A stretch of 64,000 nt of DNA from Thozetella sp. PMI_491 (Eukaryota > Ascomycota > Sordariomycetes > Chaetosphaeriales > Chaetosphaeriaceae), in the NCBI GenBank assembly GCA_021432635.1, contig MU270030.1, positions 248,001 through 312,000 on the forward strand. Direction: 5' to 3'. The notes beneath the pieces were generated by a model that was not told the origin of the DNA, searched no databases, and worked only from the letters and a program-made list of their open reading frames with translations. This document shows, one piece after another, positions 45,201 through 56,715 of the stretch. How positions within the stretch are numbered: the stretch's first letter is position 1; the number at the start of each line of letters is the position of its first letter. The position numbers were made by a program, and so were the translations under genes.

Positions 45201-47337
45201 TTATCCATACCGCCGCTGGTGTTGTTTGCATATTTCGTGTCAAGAATTTCTCGCTTATCCTGCCGGTCAGGACTAGTGAGGTATTTTTGTATGCGGTCGA
45301 AGCCAGCGATGTAGGACGCCACGTTGGGGACAAGGATAAGGAGGCTGGTAGCTGGGCTTGTGACCATGTCGATCATAGCCAGAGAAGTGAAGACCAAGTT
45401 GGCGTCAATAGGTCTGGCGCCACGCAGCTCCGCCTGAGCAGCATAAACAACCAGAGTCACGACAGGGCTGAAGATATTTAACATGGATGCTGATGGTCGG
45501 AATGTCATTAGTTTCTACCCTGACTAAAGGCCATCCGGCACCACAGGGATATATCTCACCGCTTGCATGGAAGGCAACAACGAGCCAATGAAACTTGATG
45601 TTCATTTTAATCTCGTGATCCCGCGCGTCCTGAATCTTTGTGCTCATTTTATTGACCAACCCCATCATCTTGATTATTTTCATAGAGTCGAGAATGGCCT
45701 TGGTGATGGAGATGCGTTTCTGGTTAGCCATGCTAAGGGCCTTTTGTCGGTCTGTAATATGTGTAGCAACGAATTTGCTGGCTTGTGAAGTGACTAAAAC
45801 GGTCAGAGGGGCGTGTAGATGCAGCAGCAAAGATACAGCAACTTACATGCAACGATCAAGAGAGGCACTATACACACCCAACCCAGTTGGTTGGCTAACA
45901 GGTACACGCCGACGCTAAGTTCGATTGACTTGGACCAGAGTTCGTGGAAGATGAATCCACTGAACTGAACGCCTTCGGCGTCATTGCTCATAAGTGTCAC
46001 GGCGACTGAGTCGTCAAAGGCCCCGTCCTTGATTGTTAGACAACGATTATGTATGAGCCCAACCATCGTGAGGCGATTGCTGATGCTAAGACGATCCATT
46101 CGAATATCGTACATGCCTTTAGTTACCTAATCCGAGTGGAATAGTAGGAGGTTAGTACTCCAAGAGCTGTGACGACGTAGAAAGTTTGCGGGACGTACAG
46201 CCATGCCCGTATAGATAAGGAAAGTGAGCAGGATCAGTCGAAAGGCTTCATTTCTGCCCTCCTGTGGCGGTAGATCGCTGGTCACATACGTGATTGTCCG
46301 ACTGATAAGAAATGGTTGACTGTACTTAGATGCTGCGAAGAGCATACGGGGAATTACGACATCAAGATTTCGTCGCCACAAGCACTTGAACTGTGTGACG
46401 AATAGGCTAAAACGATGCTCCGGCCGTTCTATACTACAGAGTCAGCATTGAAATACATTGATATTGTGAAATTGGTGACGTGCTTCTCTCGTCCCATCTT
46501 TGTTGTATCGATTCTCTTAGTTTTAGGGCATTGATGCTCGAAGCTAGAGGTGGCATATCTTGGAGCGACAGGATCTTGGAATAGCCAAGGGCGATAACGT
46601 AATTAACCCACCAGAAGAAAGCGTTTCCAAAGAAACCGGCCCTTTCTTCGGGAGCTAGGCCATGGTAGTCATCACGCAATATGGGCGTCTTGTCTTGAGC
46701 CTCCACGAAGAGGAGAGGAATTTTGAATGCGAAGAGGGCGAAGGCAATTGATGAAAAGCTGCAGAGATTCTTCGCGACATAAAGGAGCCCGACGTTTATG
46801 ACTTCGGCTAGGATTGAGAGGGTCAGATAAACTGTCAACACGGTTGATGGTGCGATAGAACGGCCATGTTCGAAGAAGGAAAGGGCACAGAACGCAGCCG
46901 AGGCAGCCAGGCAGAGACTGTGAGACGCCCATAGCCTGAGGTCACTCGTCTCGTCGATGGTAGTAGCAGTATAAAGTAACTGGAAGACGAATACAGCAAG
47001 GGATAGAACCTCGGGGTGGGTTAGTTATCATACGATACAAGGCAGGCGAGCGTTCTGCGCTCACAAGTTTGACCAGGCCACGATAATTCGGCACTACCAC
47101 CAGTTTGGTACGATAAAGCTGGAAGATCCGAATAGGAGTGCCGAGCAGAAGGAAGACCGCGGGCCCGAAGAGTAGAAGGTCCTGCAGGGCTGCATCGGCA
47201 TGGCTATGATCCAGTAGATGGCCGCGAGCGGTTGGGAAGCCGCGTTGTACACGTTCATCGGCAGGGAGGCAAGGGAGGCCAGCCCAGTCCGCCCAGGTCA
47301 TAACGGGAAGAAGCCACTGTAGTTCAGACCCCTCCAT
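42276..47337 (-). CDS. ABCC (MRP-type) full ABC transporter
   Basis: ATP-driven exporter of conjugates or hydrophobic compounds. Nine exons on the minus strand: 47337-47065, 47009-46480, 46433-46199, 46126-45847, 45793-45560, 45489-44744, 44680-44518, 44462-44190, 44140-42276, giving 1532 aa, normal for ABCC. Order: TMD0, TMD1, NBD1, TMD2, NBD2. NBD1 has Walker A GPVGTGKTT, signature LSGGQKQR and Walker B IILDDILSALD. NBD2 has GRTGSGKSS, a divergent signature LSQGQQQ, Walker B IVLLDEATSSVD and AHRLDTI. The NBD2 linker carries a long low-complexity insert before the signature. Start chosen at the first ATG. It could export toxic aglycones or aromatics from the neighbouring blocks (inference). 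Confidence 0.92.
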
Positions 47338-49234
47338 GATACAGTCCACCGATTGGGGCAGTAGGTTAAGTGATCTTTTGTGGCTGTCGCCCAGGGAAGG
47401 CTGCTGATAAGGGAGCAGCTGCCGCTCTGGCTCAGGAATGGATAGCTCGGCCTCCTATCAACCTAATTACCGTGAATCGCGGCTCCGCTTGAAGGATCTA
47501 CAATAGGTTCCGAAATGGCCAGAGAAATGGGATGCGAAACAAGCTGCTACTTCCCTCCAGAGAGAAATGCAGCACAAGTATAACACAGAGATACAGCCTC
47601 GCTGCCGCCTATTTGCGGGGAAGGGCGTTGAAAGGCGGAATCGTTACGTTACACATGGTCCGAGGCCGGCAGTGGCCCACACCAACCTTACTATTTGGGG
47701 CAGGTCAAACCCTTTTTGCACATACCCTCCGAAGCTAGGTAAGCAGACCGTAAGTAAGCACGGATAGTTATGCCCAGGGAGCTTTAAGCGGCAAATCATA
47801 GCTTCTAGACATGACCGAACACGGGTGCATCTTGACTCAATTATGGTTAGTTCGATGGCCTATTGTATCCGTTACAATCAGGTATACCATCCATTTTTCT
47901 TTCTCTTCTACTCCTGCTTTCAGAGCACGAGCGGCGTAGAAGTGGGGATGTGGACATTTGCGGAGATCCCTGTGCCAAGGACCGCACTAGCAACCATGAG
48001 ATAGACAGGCGGTGTATTCGATAGCGCTTCGCGCACAATTGCTATCAGGTGGCGAGTATGCCGGGAAAGGACAAGATATAACAATTAGAACGCTATAGTT
48101 GATAGACTCGACTATATGAGATAGAGATTGGGTGCCCCACCACTATTTTTATATTGGGTACAATCTCGTACGATCGAGCCCAGAGGGTGATCTTTGTACC
48201 ATTAGCTCCTATGCAGTAAGGCGCGAGCAAGACGGCACCGTTTCCGCATCGACTCTCCCTCAGCCGTGCTATCGAGAGGTCATTTTTGCATCCTTCAGCC
48301 ACTATCGGGTATTACGGCTCTATCCATCGCGTGCGACAAGACTGGTATCACTTGCGGTGGCGCAGCAGGACCAAACAGTGTTTTGGTTGGAGCAGGAAGA
48401 GACATAGAACCAGAAGCAACGACCGGAGCTTCTTCCAGCCAGATGGAGTGTTGTATACCGTATTTATAGTTCAACTGCAACTATGTGGAATACGTTGGGC
48501 CTTCGGCCTTGGTAAGCATTGCTTATACTCCGCCGAGCCTCGGCCGAGTTCGCGCAGAATGAAGCTGACATTTGGATCGAATTCTCGGGCCGCAGTCTCT
48601 ATTATTAACGACGTGTTTATATTGGCAGACGGAAATTTGCATGCAAATCCTTAGAGCAACATTCGGCGTCATGCAGGAGCCATACTACCGGAAGTACTAC
48701 CGCAAGTATGCATCGAAGAAAGCTCAACGGGTGGGACAATTCAATGCAAGGTGAAAGCATCTATGTGAACATATCTGTCTCAAGTACGCTAACTAGTTAA
48801 ATAATAGACTCAGGCACACAGACAACACGAACAGTTGAAGTGGTTAACACTAATAAAAATTGCAAGGCGGCTTCGTAGAGCACGGATATGAAGATACCTT
48901 CAAACTAGCATCAAGGCAAGATGTCGATCCGTAAAATACGGTGTGATTTATAAGCTCGTCTTTACCTACGCCCATAGAGCCTCAACGCCGCTCAATAGCC
49001 AAGGATTAACACATCACGTGCATCGATCCAAATTGGAAATTCCGGCCTTAACAATAATCTCCGGGTCTTTATGATGCAGTAGGAGTATTGCCATACTCTT
49101 TCCACTCTCTGCGGCAAGGGATGGTTAGCACGAGATGGTATAAGAATAGCCAAATTTTCCTTTCCTATAGCTCTTGAATGTGTCTCCGATCTTTCTAGTG
49201 TCACTTATTAGTGCCTTAGGATAAGTACCAGAGA
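47338..49234. other. Intergenic 1.9 kb, no gene seen
   Basis: Divergent region between the ABC transporter and the carboxylesterase. The many short frames are low in family-like signal. I see no RNA gene, transposon or clear repeat. It must contain both promoters. Confidence 0.5.
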
Positions 49235-51010
49235 ATGCAAATTCGTGTCGTCTTGCCGGCTCCGGCCATTTTACTGGCCGCTTTCTTTGGTGTGCCCCTC
49301 GTTTCCGCGTCCACCGTCCCGACACAGACGACCCTCGCCATCCCCGCCGGCACCGTGGTTGGCTCCATCGTCAATGATGTTGAATACTTCCGCGGCATCC
49401 CGTTCGCCCAGGCGCCCGTCGGCCCCTTACGACTTAGACCTCCGGTCCGTGCCTCGTTATTCAGTACAGTCGTCGCCACTGGAGTCGGCCCCTCCTGTCC
49501 CCAAATGACCGGCGTAGACCGCAGCCCCCTCATTGACGAAGTATCCGCGATTCCCGAAGTCGCGACTGCCTTCAACATACTCATACCCGCGCCGAACGTT
49601 ATGGAGGATTGCCTAACGATATCGGTCATGCGTCCGCTGGGTACACCCACGAACGCGACCCTACCTGTCCTGTTCTGGATATATGGCGGTGGTTATGAGA
49701 CAGGTACTTCGGCCAACTACAATGGCTCAGTCCTTGTCCCGCAGTCTGTCGCGCAAGGGACGCCGATAATCCTTGTGGCTGTTAACTATCGACTTGGTGG
49801 ATTCGGATTCCTTCCTGGAAGACAGGCTCTCGCCGAGGGAGCTACAAATCTTGGACTCCTAGACCAGAGAATGGGCCTGGAGTGGGTGGCTGACAATATC
49901 GCCGCTTTCGGAGGCGACCCCGATAAAGTGACAATCTGGGGGCAGAGTGTCGGGTCTTTCAGTGTCTTCAACCAAATGGCACTCTACAATGGAAATATAT
50001 CCTACAAGAAGAAGCCTTTGTTTAGGGCAGGGATCATGAACAGCGGCACTATCTGGCCAACTGAACCGGTAGATGCCCCGCGGGCACAGGCCATTTTTGA
50101 CACCGTGGCCAGGGCTGCCGGATGCGATTCCGTTGCGGACAAGGAGAAGCTCAACTGTCTGAGAAGTCTGAGCTTCGAGGAGTATTTGAACGCTACAAAC
50201 AGCGTCCCCAGCCCGTTTAGCTACCACTCGCCCGTGTCTTCCTACTTTGTGCGCCAAGACGGCAGAGTCATCACTGAGAGTAATCATGCACTAGCGCGAA
50301 AGGGATTATATGCGCCTGTTCCGATTATAGTTGGAGATCAAGAAGACGAGGCAAGCCACCCCTACATCCACACAATTGACACATAATAACCACTGATCTA
50401 TTCGGCCCTGCAGGGACCTTTCCTTGCCTTGACTCAAAGCAACTTGACGACAGAATGCGACCTCATCACGTTTCTCCACACAATTGTCTTTCAAAACGCG
50501 TCCCTGTCCCAAGTCAGAGACTTGGTGGCCACCTACCCGTATGCCAATGGATCAGCCGGCTCCCCGTTCGGCACTGGTACCGCCAATCAAGCCTACCCGC
50601 AGTTCAAGCGCCTCGCTGCAATTCTTGGAGACATTACATTTACCATGATGCGCCGCGTTTTTCTAAGTTGGACGAAGAGGGACATGAAGGCGTGGAATTA
50701 TATCGCCACTTATGGTCACGGCACCCCCATCATGGGCACATTCCATACAATGGACTTGCCGAAGATGTTTTACGGCGTAGACGATGTGAGCAGGTCGATG
50801 CAAGCTCGATATATTGCATTTGTGAACAGTCTTGATCCCAATCACGGAACGTCAGCAACGCCTGAAGGTTTCAGGACGGAGTGGCCTGTATGGTGGGAAG
50901 GAGGAGAGTTCATAGAGTTCGGTGCGAATGGGACAAGGACCATGGTGGAGGGCTTTAGGAACAAGAGTTATCAGTTCATCAAGGCGAATATGGATGTCCT
51001 CCGGGTGTAA
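49235..51010 (+). CDS. Secreted type-B carboxylesterase/lipase
   Basis: Alpha/beta hydrolase of the cholinesterase/type-B family that cleaves carboxylic esters. Two exons, 49235-50350 and 50414-51010, give 570 aa. A signal peptide of about 25 residues precedes STVPTQ. The oxyanion motif GGGYE (about 151-155), the nucleophile Ser238 in GQSVG, Glu372 in DEG and His483 in GTFHTMD form a complete triad. GQSVG replaces the usual GESAG. The intron has a GC donor (GAG|GCAAGC) and ends TGCAG. Without it the frame stops at once, and with it the triad Glu joins GPFLAL. It could deacylate plant esters outside the cell. No link to either neighbour is evident. Confidence 0.9.
50351..50413 (+). other. GC-AG intron
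   Basis: A 63-nt intron with donor AG|GCAAGC, close to the GC-donor consensus, and acceptor CTGCAG. It interrupts the carboxylesterase immediately after the triad Glu codon. Confidence 0.8.
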
Positions 51011-51433
51011 CGCTAGGAGTTATTCGGGGTAATTCTTATAGGGCAGCGACTCACCGACTGACGGTTGCCTCACCCGGAACGCGATGCGAGGCAACAATCC
51101 CCCCGCCACGAAGCAGGCTTAGTCTCGCCCGGCAGACGTTAGATAGAAAAAATGCCTAATATCTGCAAAGGCATGTGCCACTGACTCCGACCTTGGACCT
51201 CTTTGCATTGGCTGGAAGTTGTGACAGTCCCTTTCCATCGGGATAGTGAATCGATTCTTCTATACGCCTATCTCTAGCTCCTCACCATGTACTCAGCTGG
51301 ATAATCAAGGCCTCTCCCTCTCTCTACCTCCGGTACATGCGCTCCTAGCCGTGGGGCTACCTCCCTGATGATGAAAGAACCAATGAAATGTGCGGTTTAA
51401 AATACACCCAGTATACGCATATGAGATAATATG
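51011..51433. other. Convergent spacer
   Basis: A 423-nt spacer between the 3' ends of the carboxylesterase and the disulfide isomerase. Nothing recognisable beyond expected terminators. Confidence 0.5.
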
Positions 51434-53251
51434 TTACAGTTCGTCATGGCCGTAATGCATCGGCGACTGGCCGTGTATCACCGGCTGGTGGTTCTCTATC
51501 GGCTCCTCCGGCATAGCTGCAGCATTGGCATCAAATCCACTTGTGCTATGGTCTTTTACAAACTGGATCAGGTCTTGGATGCTCCGGTTCCCGGTGTAGA
51601 ACACAGGGTTTGACTTATCACCGGCCTTGTACAGCTTGATCGATGGGACAAACATGGGCTTGTCGCTAAGCTCGTTTTTTGACGCGTCAACAGCAGCAAC
51701 GACGAGGTGATCTGAGAGCTGCTGCTTCTTGTAAAGCTCGCCAAGCTTATCCCATGTAGGAGCCAGAGCCTTGCAGTATGGGCAATCCTCTCGAAAGAAG
51801 TTGATCAACACGTCCTTGGTGGGGTCCATGACGATCTGGTCGAAGGTTTTGGCCACAACAACGGTTACGGGGCCGTCCTGCCTAGCCGGAACAGGCAACG
51901 ACTTGATTGTGGGTGAGAGGTTACCGGCCACAAAGTCGTCCACTAGCCGGGCTATCTTGTCGGTCGTCAGACTTGTCCCTGTTTCGGCGGCTGCGAACTT
52001 CTGCTTGATGCGGGGATCATAGATGGCAAAGGACGGATAGCCGTTGTCTCCGACAGCGAGGAACTCTGCGAACCCACCAAACTCGTTCGTATTCGCCACT
52101 GCAATTCTGATCTTCTGCGTCTTGGCGATAGGCTTTAGCTTGTCCGTCCACTCTTTCACACCGTCATCTAGCTTGGCGAAAAAAAAAGCTGTCGGCGCGC
52201 CTGAAGTGTACTGATTGAAGGTGTCGCCATTCAGTTCGCCTACGAGCGGCGTATATGCTGTCTGGGCAAATTTTTTGATGGCTTCAATTTCGAACTCCCC
52301 GTCGTAGACAACGTTGCCCTCTTCCCAAGGCTCGTACAGAACAATGGCGGGAGTTTTGGCGATGTTTTTATATCTTGCCACTTCTGTACTGGAAGCGAGG
52401 CCGATAGGAAAGTCCTCATGAAGCTTTTCGGCAGCTGCGGAAAATTGGTCTTTGGCGAACTGATCATTCTCGTCGATATAGCCGATAAGAACGATCTCTG
52501 ACTTTTCCTTGACGAGAAAATCATCTAAACTCTGCTTCGATGAGATATGCGTGATGATGGGCAAGACCTGTTTCTTTAGAAACTCGACGATGCTATGACG
52601 CCGCGTTAGAACCCAACGCAACTGCCATGAGCCAAGTAGACCGTGCATGGCGCGCAACTTACGCCGTCACCCTTCTTGGGCCAGTGTATTCGTGATACAG
52701 CTCTTTGCCTTGCTTGTAAATCTTCATGGTTGGATAAAGACTTATGGCTTTCTCGCGACAGAAGTCGCTGTACACTGTACAATCCACTTTGCCTAACTTC
52801 GCGTCTAATGATGTTGCCGAAATGCTCTTGGCAGCAGCATCAAATTTTGGAGCAAATCTCTGGCAGTGTCCACTGAGATTTTTGTTAGCCGGTGAAAGCA
52901 TGCGAGATGTATCTGGGAAGCATGGCATGAGACTCACCACCAGGGCTACTCGAGGGCTCATGTTAGTATCCATGAACGAGTACGGCATGCAGAGGGGTCA
53001 GGGCATACCGCATAAACTGAGGCACAGCAAAAAGAGTCAGCAGTGAACCAGATAGATTTTTTTGCCGTCTATCGATTATATTACTCACAATCCACCATCG
53101 CAACCTCGGCGCTTGTGACGAACTGCTGAAAAGAGGCCGGGTTTAGCTCTTCAGCGCCGACCACGGCTGTGGCGTCTTCTGAGCCCCATGCCACCGCGCT
53201 CGCGGCCAGGCTAGCCACCGTCGCAGCAAGCCAGCCCGGTGATGTCTTCAT
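51434..53251 (-). CDS. Protein disulfide isomerase with HDEL tail
   Basis: ER oxidoreductase that forms and reshuffles disulfides in secreted proteins. Five exons on the minus strand: 53251-53089, 53016-53009, 52945-52938, 52872-52663, 52592-51434, giving 515 aa. A signal peptide of about 22 residues, a thioredoxin a domain with PWCGHC (Cys60, Cys63), two inactive b domains, an a' domain with CPYC (Cys400, Cys403) instead of CGHC, and C-terminal HDEL. The first active site is assembled from exons 2, 3 and 4. Exons 2 and 3 are 8 nt each, and every intron has a strong branch point, including TACTAAC. The a' CPYC motif is glutaredoxin-like and may shift redox behaviour. Probably a paralogue of the main PDI. 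Confidence 0.92.
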
Positions 53252-54034
53252 AGTGATGATGCGGGAGTGCCGTATTCAAGAAATTCAGGCCTCTGTGGCA
53301 AGGGGGACATTGCGGGACCAGGCGAGTTGGGGCAGAGCTTTGGAGTCGTGATTGAAATTAGGTGTGGAGACGTGGCAAGATCGAGGCCCCTTTGTTGGCT
53401 GGGGTTTCAAGCGCAATCTTACCTCAGCATTCCTCCGAAGGCATTGCGCACAGGCCACTGTAAAATATCACGAAACCTCCCGTACTGTACAGCAGAAATA
53501 GTATTTGGTTACCTTTGTACAGCTAGTCCCAGTTCGCACATTGGGATGGATCGTTAGCTGCCGAGTAGTTAACGTTACCGGTACTAGCATCTTGGCCTCG
53601 ATACTAGTTCGTATTGACGAGCACAACCAGCTTGGTACAAGATAAGCTATTCTGGGTGCCGAATGGTATTTTCCAAGAACGGTCCATGGCACATTAGTTA
53701 CACGCCATTCGGCGCGCCTCCATCCAGCAGTGCATGCTGCCTGGAAACCATATGGCCGCTCTGGGACGGTTTCTCTCTCAAGCTAGCCATGCAAGTGGCA
53801 TTTTTGGGGAATGTAGGAGGTCGAAGTAGTATGTCGTTTATACCTCACAGCAACTCCTGACCCGCGCCCTGAAGAGATGAATCGGCGTAAAGACAAGGCG
53901 CGCTTACTCCGAAAGGCGCACCTGCCCCGCTTTATCAAGCTTCAACTAAGGTATGTCATAGAGGGTATGCGAAGGCCTCGACTCATCTGCTTCTTCATTG
54001 ATTACGAGATCGATATCATCTAGGTCGGGCAACA
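53252..54034. other. Divergent spacer
   Basis: A 783-nt region between the PDI and GST starts. It should contain both promoters. No unfolded-protein-response element was recognised by eye. No gene seen. Confidence 0.5.
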
Positions 54035-54781
54035 ATGGCAACTTCAAGCAATATCGACAGGCTAGCCCTATACTCGTCCCCAGTTTCGGACTGCTCTGCT
54101 CGCCTTCGTATTGCAATGAACCTCAAGGAAATCTCATATCAGACAATATCCATCAATCTACGAGAAATACAAAGCGCTAACCCAGAATATTCTTCCATCA
54201 ACCCGGCAGAGACGGTGCCAACCCTTATCATTTCGAAGGCCAATGATCCGACCCACCAGAAGGAGATAGCCATCTCGCAATCCCTTGCGGCTCTCGAATA
54301 TCTCGAGGAAGCTTTCCCAGATGCCCGTCGCTTGCTCCCTCATGACGCAGATGCCCGTGCTAAAGTCCGGTCTCTCATTGGGATTGTGGCGACGGACATC
54401 CACCCGCTCACCACACCTAGAGTTGGGAAGGAAATCAGAACTCGCGTCCCAAATCCGGGGCCATCAGTGGCGAAATCTACTGTCAAACTCGGCTGGGATG
54501 TATATTGGATCTCTCGGGGACTGTCGACTTATGAGAAGTTTGCAGTCGAAACAGCTGGGGAGTATAGTTTTGGCGACGATGTTTCGTTGGCAGATGTTTG
54601 CTTATTGCCTCAGCTCTGGACAGCCCAGAAATTCGGCGTTGACTTGGCGCAATTCCCCACAATTTCTAGGATATATGGAGCTCTTATGATAATCCCTGAG
54701 GTTATAGCGGCTTGTCAGGTTCATTCCCCGCAGTTAGTACCGTATATCCCGGCTATAGGATGGGCAGATTCGGCCATCTAA
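54035..54781 (+). CDS. Glutathione S-transferase, zeta/maleylacetoacetate isomerase-like
   Basis: Intronless, 248 aa. The N-terminal thioredoxin fold opens with LALYSSPVSDCSARLRIAMNLK, a loosened form of the zeta-class SSC motif, followed by PAETVPTLI with the cis-Pro and AISQSLAALEYLEE, which supplies the glutathione-contacting Ser. The C-terminal helical domain contains DIHPLTTPRV (like IQPL in zeta enzymes) and DDVSLADVCLLPQ. Zeta GSTs isomerise maleylacetoacetate or maleylpyruvate, cis products of ring cleavage, so it may serve an aromatic pathway, although it lies 40 kb from the aromatic cluster. A general detoxifying GST is the alternative. Part of its 3' half is copied 540 nt downstream. 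Confidence 0.85.
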   Translation: MATSSNIDRLALYSSPVSDCSARLRIAMNLKEISYQTISINLREIQSANPEYSSINPAETVPTLIISKANDPTHQKEIAISQSLAALEYLEEAFPDARRLLPHDADARAKVRSLIGIVATDIHPLTTPRVGKEIRTRVPNPGPSVAKSTVKLGWDVYWISRGLSTYEKFAVETAGEYSFGDDVSLADVCLLPQLWTAQKFGVDLAQFPTISRIYGALMIIPEVIAACQVHSPQLVPYIPAIGWADSAI

Positions 54782-55032
54782 AGATTAAACGTGCTTAGGT
54801 ATGTGGTGAATATACACTAGTTGATGGTGATTTCATTGGGATAAAGCAGTGAACACGCATTTGTTATTTGTTATTTCTATTCCATGTAAATACATGCTAA
54901 TTGCACTTCTGAGCGTCGGTGGGCCGTCTAGCAAAGACTAGCTTAGGTACTAGATGAGCAAGGTGGTGCACTAGGTGATTAAGGAAAATGCTATTGGGTC
55001 CCTCAGGCTTAACCAACCCGGGCTTCTTTTTC
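54782..55032. other. GST 3' flank
   Basis: A short AT-rich stretch between the GST stop and its decayed partial copy. No feature recognised. Confidence 0.4.
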
Positions 55033-55147
55033 GACTGGGATGTAAATTGGATCTCTCGGGAACTGTCGACTTATGAGAAGTTCGCAGTCGAATCAGCCGG
55101 CGAGTATATTTTTGGCGACTTTTGGCGACGACGTTTCGTTGGCAGAT
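55033..55147 (+). pseudogene. Partial decayed copy of the GST gene
   Basis: Matches GST positions of about 54492-54596 at roughly 85-90 percent by eye, covering WDVNWISRELSTYEKFAVESAGEY. A 10-bp direct duplication (TTTTGGCGAC) shifts the frame near 55110-55130. No start or N-terminal domain is present. Confidence 0.85.
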
Positions 55148-55537
55148 TCATTCTTGTTACACTTCAGTCCTCCGGACCTCGCCAAATATGTATTGCAGCA
55201 CGGAGCCAGCGCTAACAGGCTCAACGATACACAGGAGACACCTCTCAATAGTATAGTTCGGTCTCAAGTGTTATACGGCCAGGTGACAGGTATTGGCCGA
55301 TATTGGGCCTTTGAAACCTGCTGCTTACTCCTTCAATAGGGTGTGGCCCTGCGTAAATCAACCGGAGGTGAATGGGACATATTTGTTTCAACCGTGAAGT
55401 ACCATGGATTCGACACAGCGCCACTAGAACAGAATGCGCCGATAAACTTATTAACGCGAAAAGCCTCAGGGGTAGCATCAACTCGCTCGGGAGTTTTCCA
55501 AAGCTTCTTTCCTAGGTTTCTTAAAATACGGAGGTAG
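55148..55537 (+). pseudogene. Ankyrin-repeat gene scrap fused to GST copy
   Basis: Directly after the GST copy the frame reads PPDLAKYVLQHGASANRLNDTQETPLN, one clear ankyrin repeat, and then loses recognisable structure. A further open stretch to 55537 continues with no family resemblance. It looks like a breakpoint joining two gene fragments. Confidence 0.65.
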
Positions 55538-56181
55538 TCTCGTGTGCCACCAGTCAGGGGCTAAAGGGCAAATTTCAACGACCTACTTAGCACACCAGCA
55601 GATAAAGAGCAGCCTGCAGACTGGTCTTCACGTTAATTATAGGCGGGGTATAGGTATCGGGCAGCGACTACAACGCCTCGCCTAAACTTTATCGGCAACA
55701 GTTTCCTCTATTATCATATCTATGTGTTGTGCGGCTAATTTGAGTCGAGTTCATTGAGGAGGGTAAGATAGGGATTGGTGTTATTAATACTCTTTAGTAC
55801 CACACCTACATTCATAAGAACATGCGCCCATACAAGTCTCTACCTCTGCTCCCCTTTCTCTCTAAACTTAAAACTGAATTACGCCTCAGTTATCTAGGCC
55901 CCTTCGTTTTAAATTCAAGGCAATAATCTTATTTGGATAAAAACGACCCTGTTAGCGTGGTTTGGGAGTTGTATAAAGGGCTAAGTGTTGGTTCAATACT
56001 AGGATCCCATTCCTGGGGTAAAACAAAGGGCTAAAACTGGTTCATACTGTTGGTCTGGTCTTCTCTGTATCTGGTGGAAAGCAGTCTAGGAGCTCCAGAG
56101 AGCTCTTAAATAGCTTCCATCTTGATCACGTGGTTGCTCCCCACGTGGCTCCCATGGAGCTTCCAGCTCCCATATCCACAG

Positions 56182-56246
56182 CGAGCGAGCGCTGCGAATC
56201 TACTGTTCCAACACTGGCTCTTTTTCTCTTTCGCTGCGCTCGCTCG
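56182..56246. repeat. 17-bp inverted repeat
   Basis: Arms at 56182-56198 and 56230-56246 match at 16 of 17 positions (CGAGCGAGCGCTGCGAA and its near complement) around a 31-nt spacer. It lies in the low-complexity block 80 nt before the assembly gap and may have helped break the assembly. Confidence 0.8.
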
Positions 56247-56322
56247 AGCGGTCATCAGCTGCTTGCTAGTGCTGGCTTTCCCCCTCTATATATACTCTTC
56301 CGAGCTCTCCGGTGGTCAATCT

Positions 56323-56332
56323 NNNNNNNNNN
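56323..56332. other. Assembly gap (10 N)
   Basis: A run of ten N, the usual placeholder for a gap of unknown size. Frames crossing it are meaningless. Confidence 0.97.
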
Positions 56333-56715
56333 CGAGAGCCTTCTCCCCCTCCCTCTGGGTGGGTAGTTTTAAGAGGATAGGGTCGAGAGGGCTAGATATT
56401 GCAGTGAAGGCTGAGCTGCTGCCTTTGAGAGCCTTCTCCCCCTCCCTTTGCTACTGGTGCTGCCTTCGAGAGCCTTCTCCCCCTCTTGTTCTCCCCCTCC
56501 TGTTCTCCCCCTCCTGTTCTCTGGGTGGGTAGTTTTAGGAGGGCTAGGGTCGGAGGGTCGAGAGGGCTAGATGTTGCAGTCAAGGCTACTGGTGCTGCCT
56601 TCGAGAGCCTTTTCCCCCTCCCTTTTGGGTGGGTAGTTTTAGGAGGGTCGAGAAAGTGAACCCCGCCTGCCCCTTGGGTAGTTTTAGGAGGGTTTAGTGA
56701 AGTGGAAACCCTGAA
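56333..56715. repeat. Imperfect minisatellite
   Basis: Interspersed copies of three words: GAGAGCCTTCTCCCCCTCC (and variants, four times), GGGTGGGTAGTTTTA(G/A)GAGG (four to five times) and GAGGGCTAGATRTTGCAGT (twice), with short TGTTCTCCCCCTCC repeats. Unit order varies, so the array has been shuffled. The neighbouring gap may hide more copies. Confidence 0.8.
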
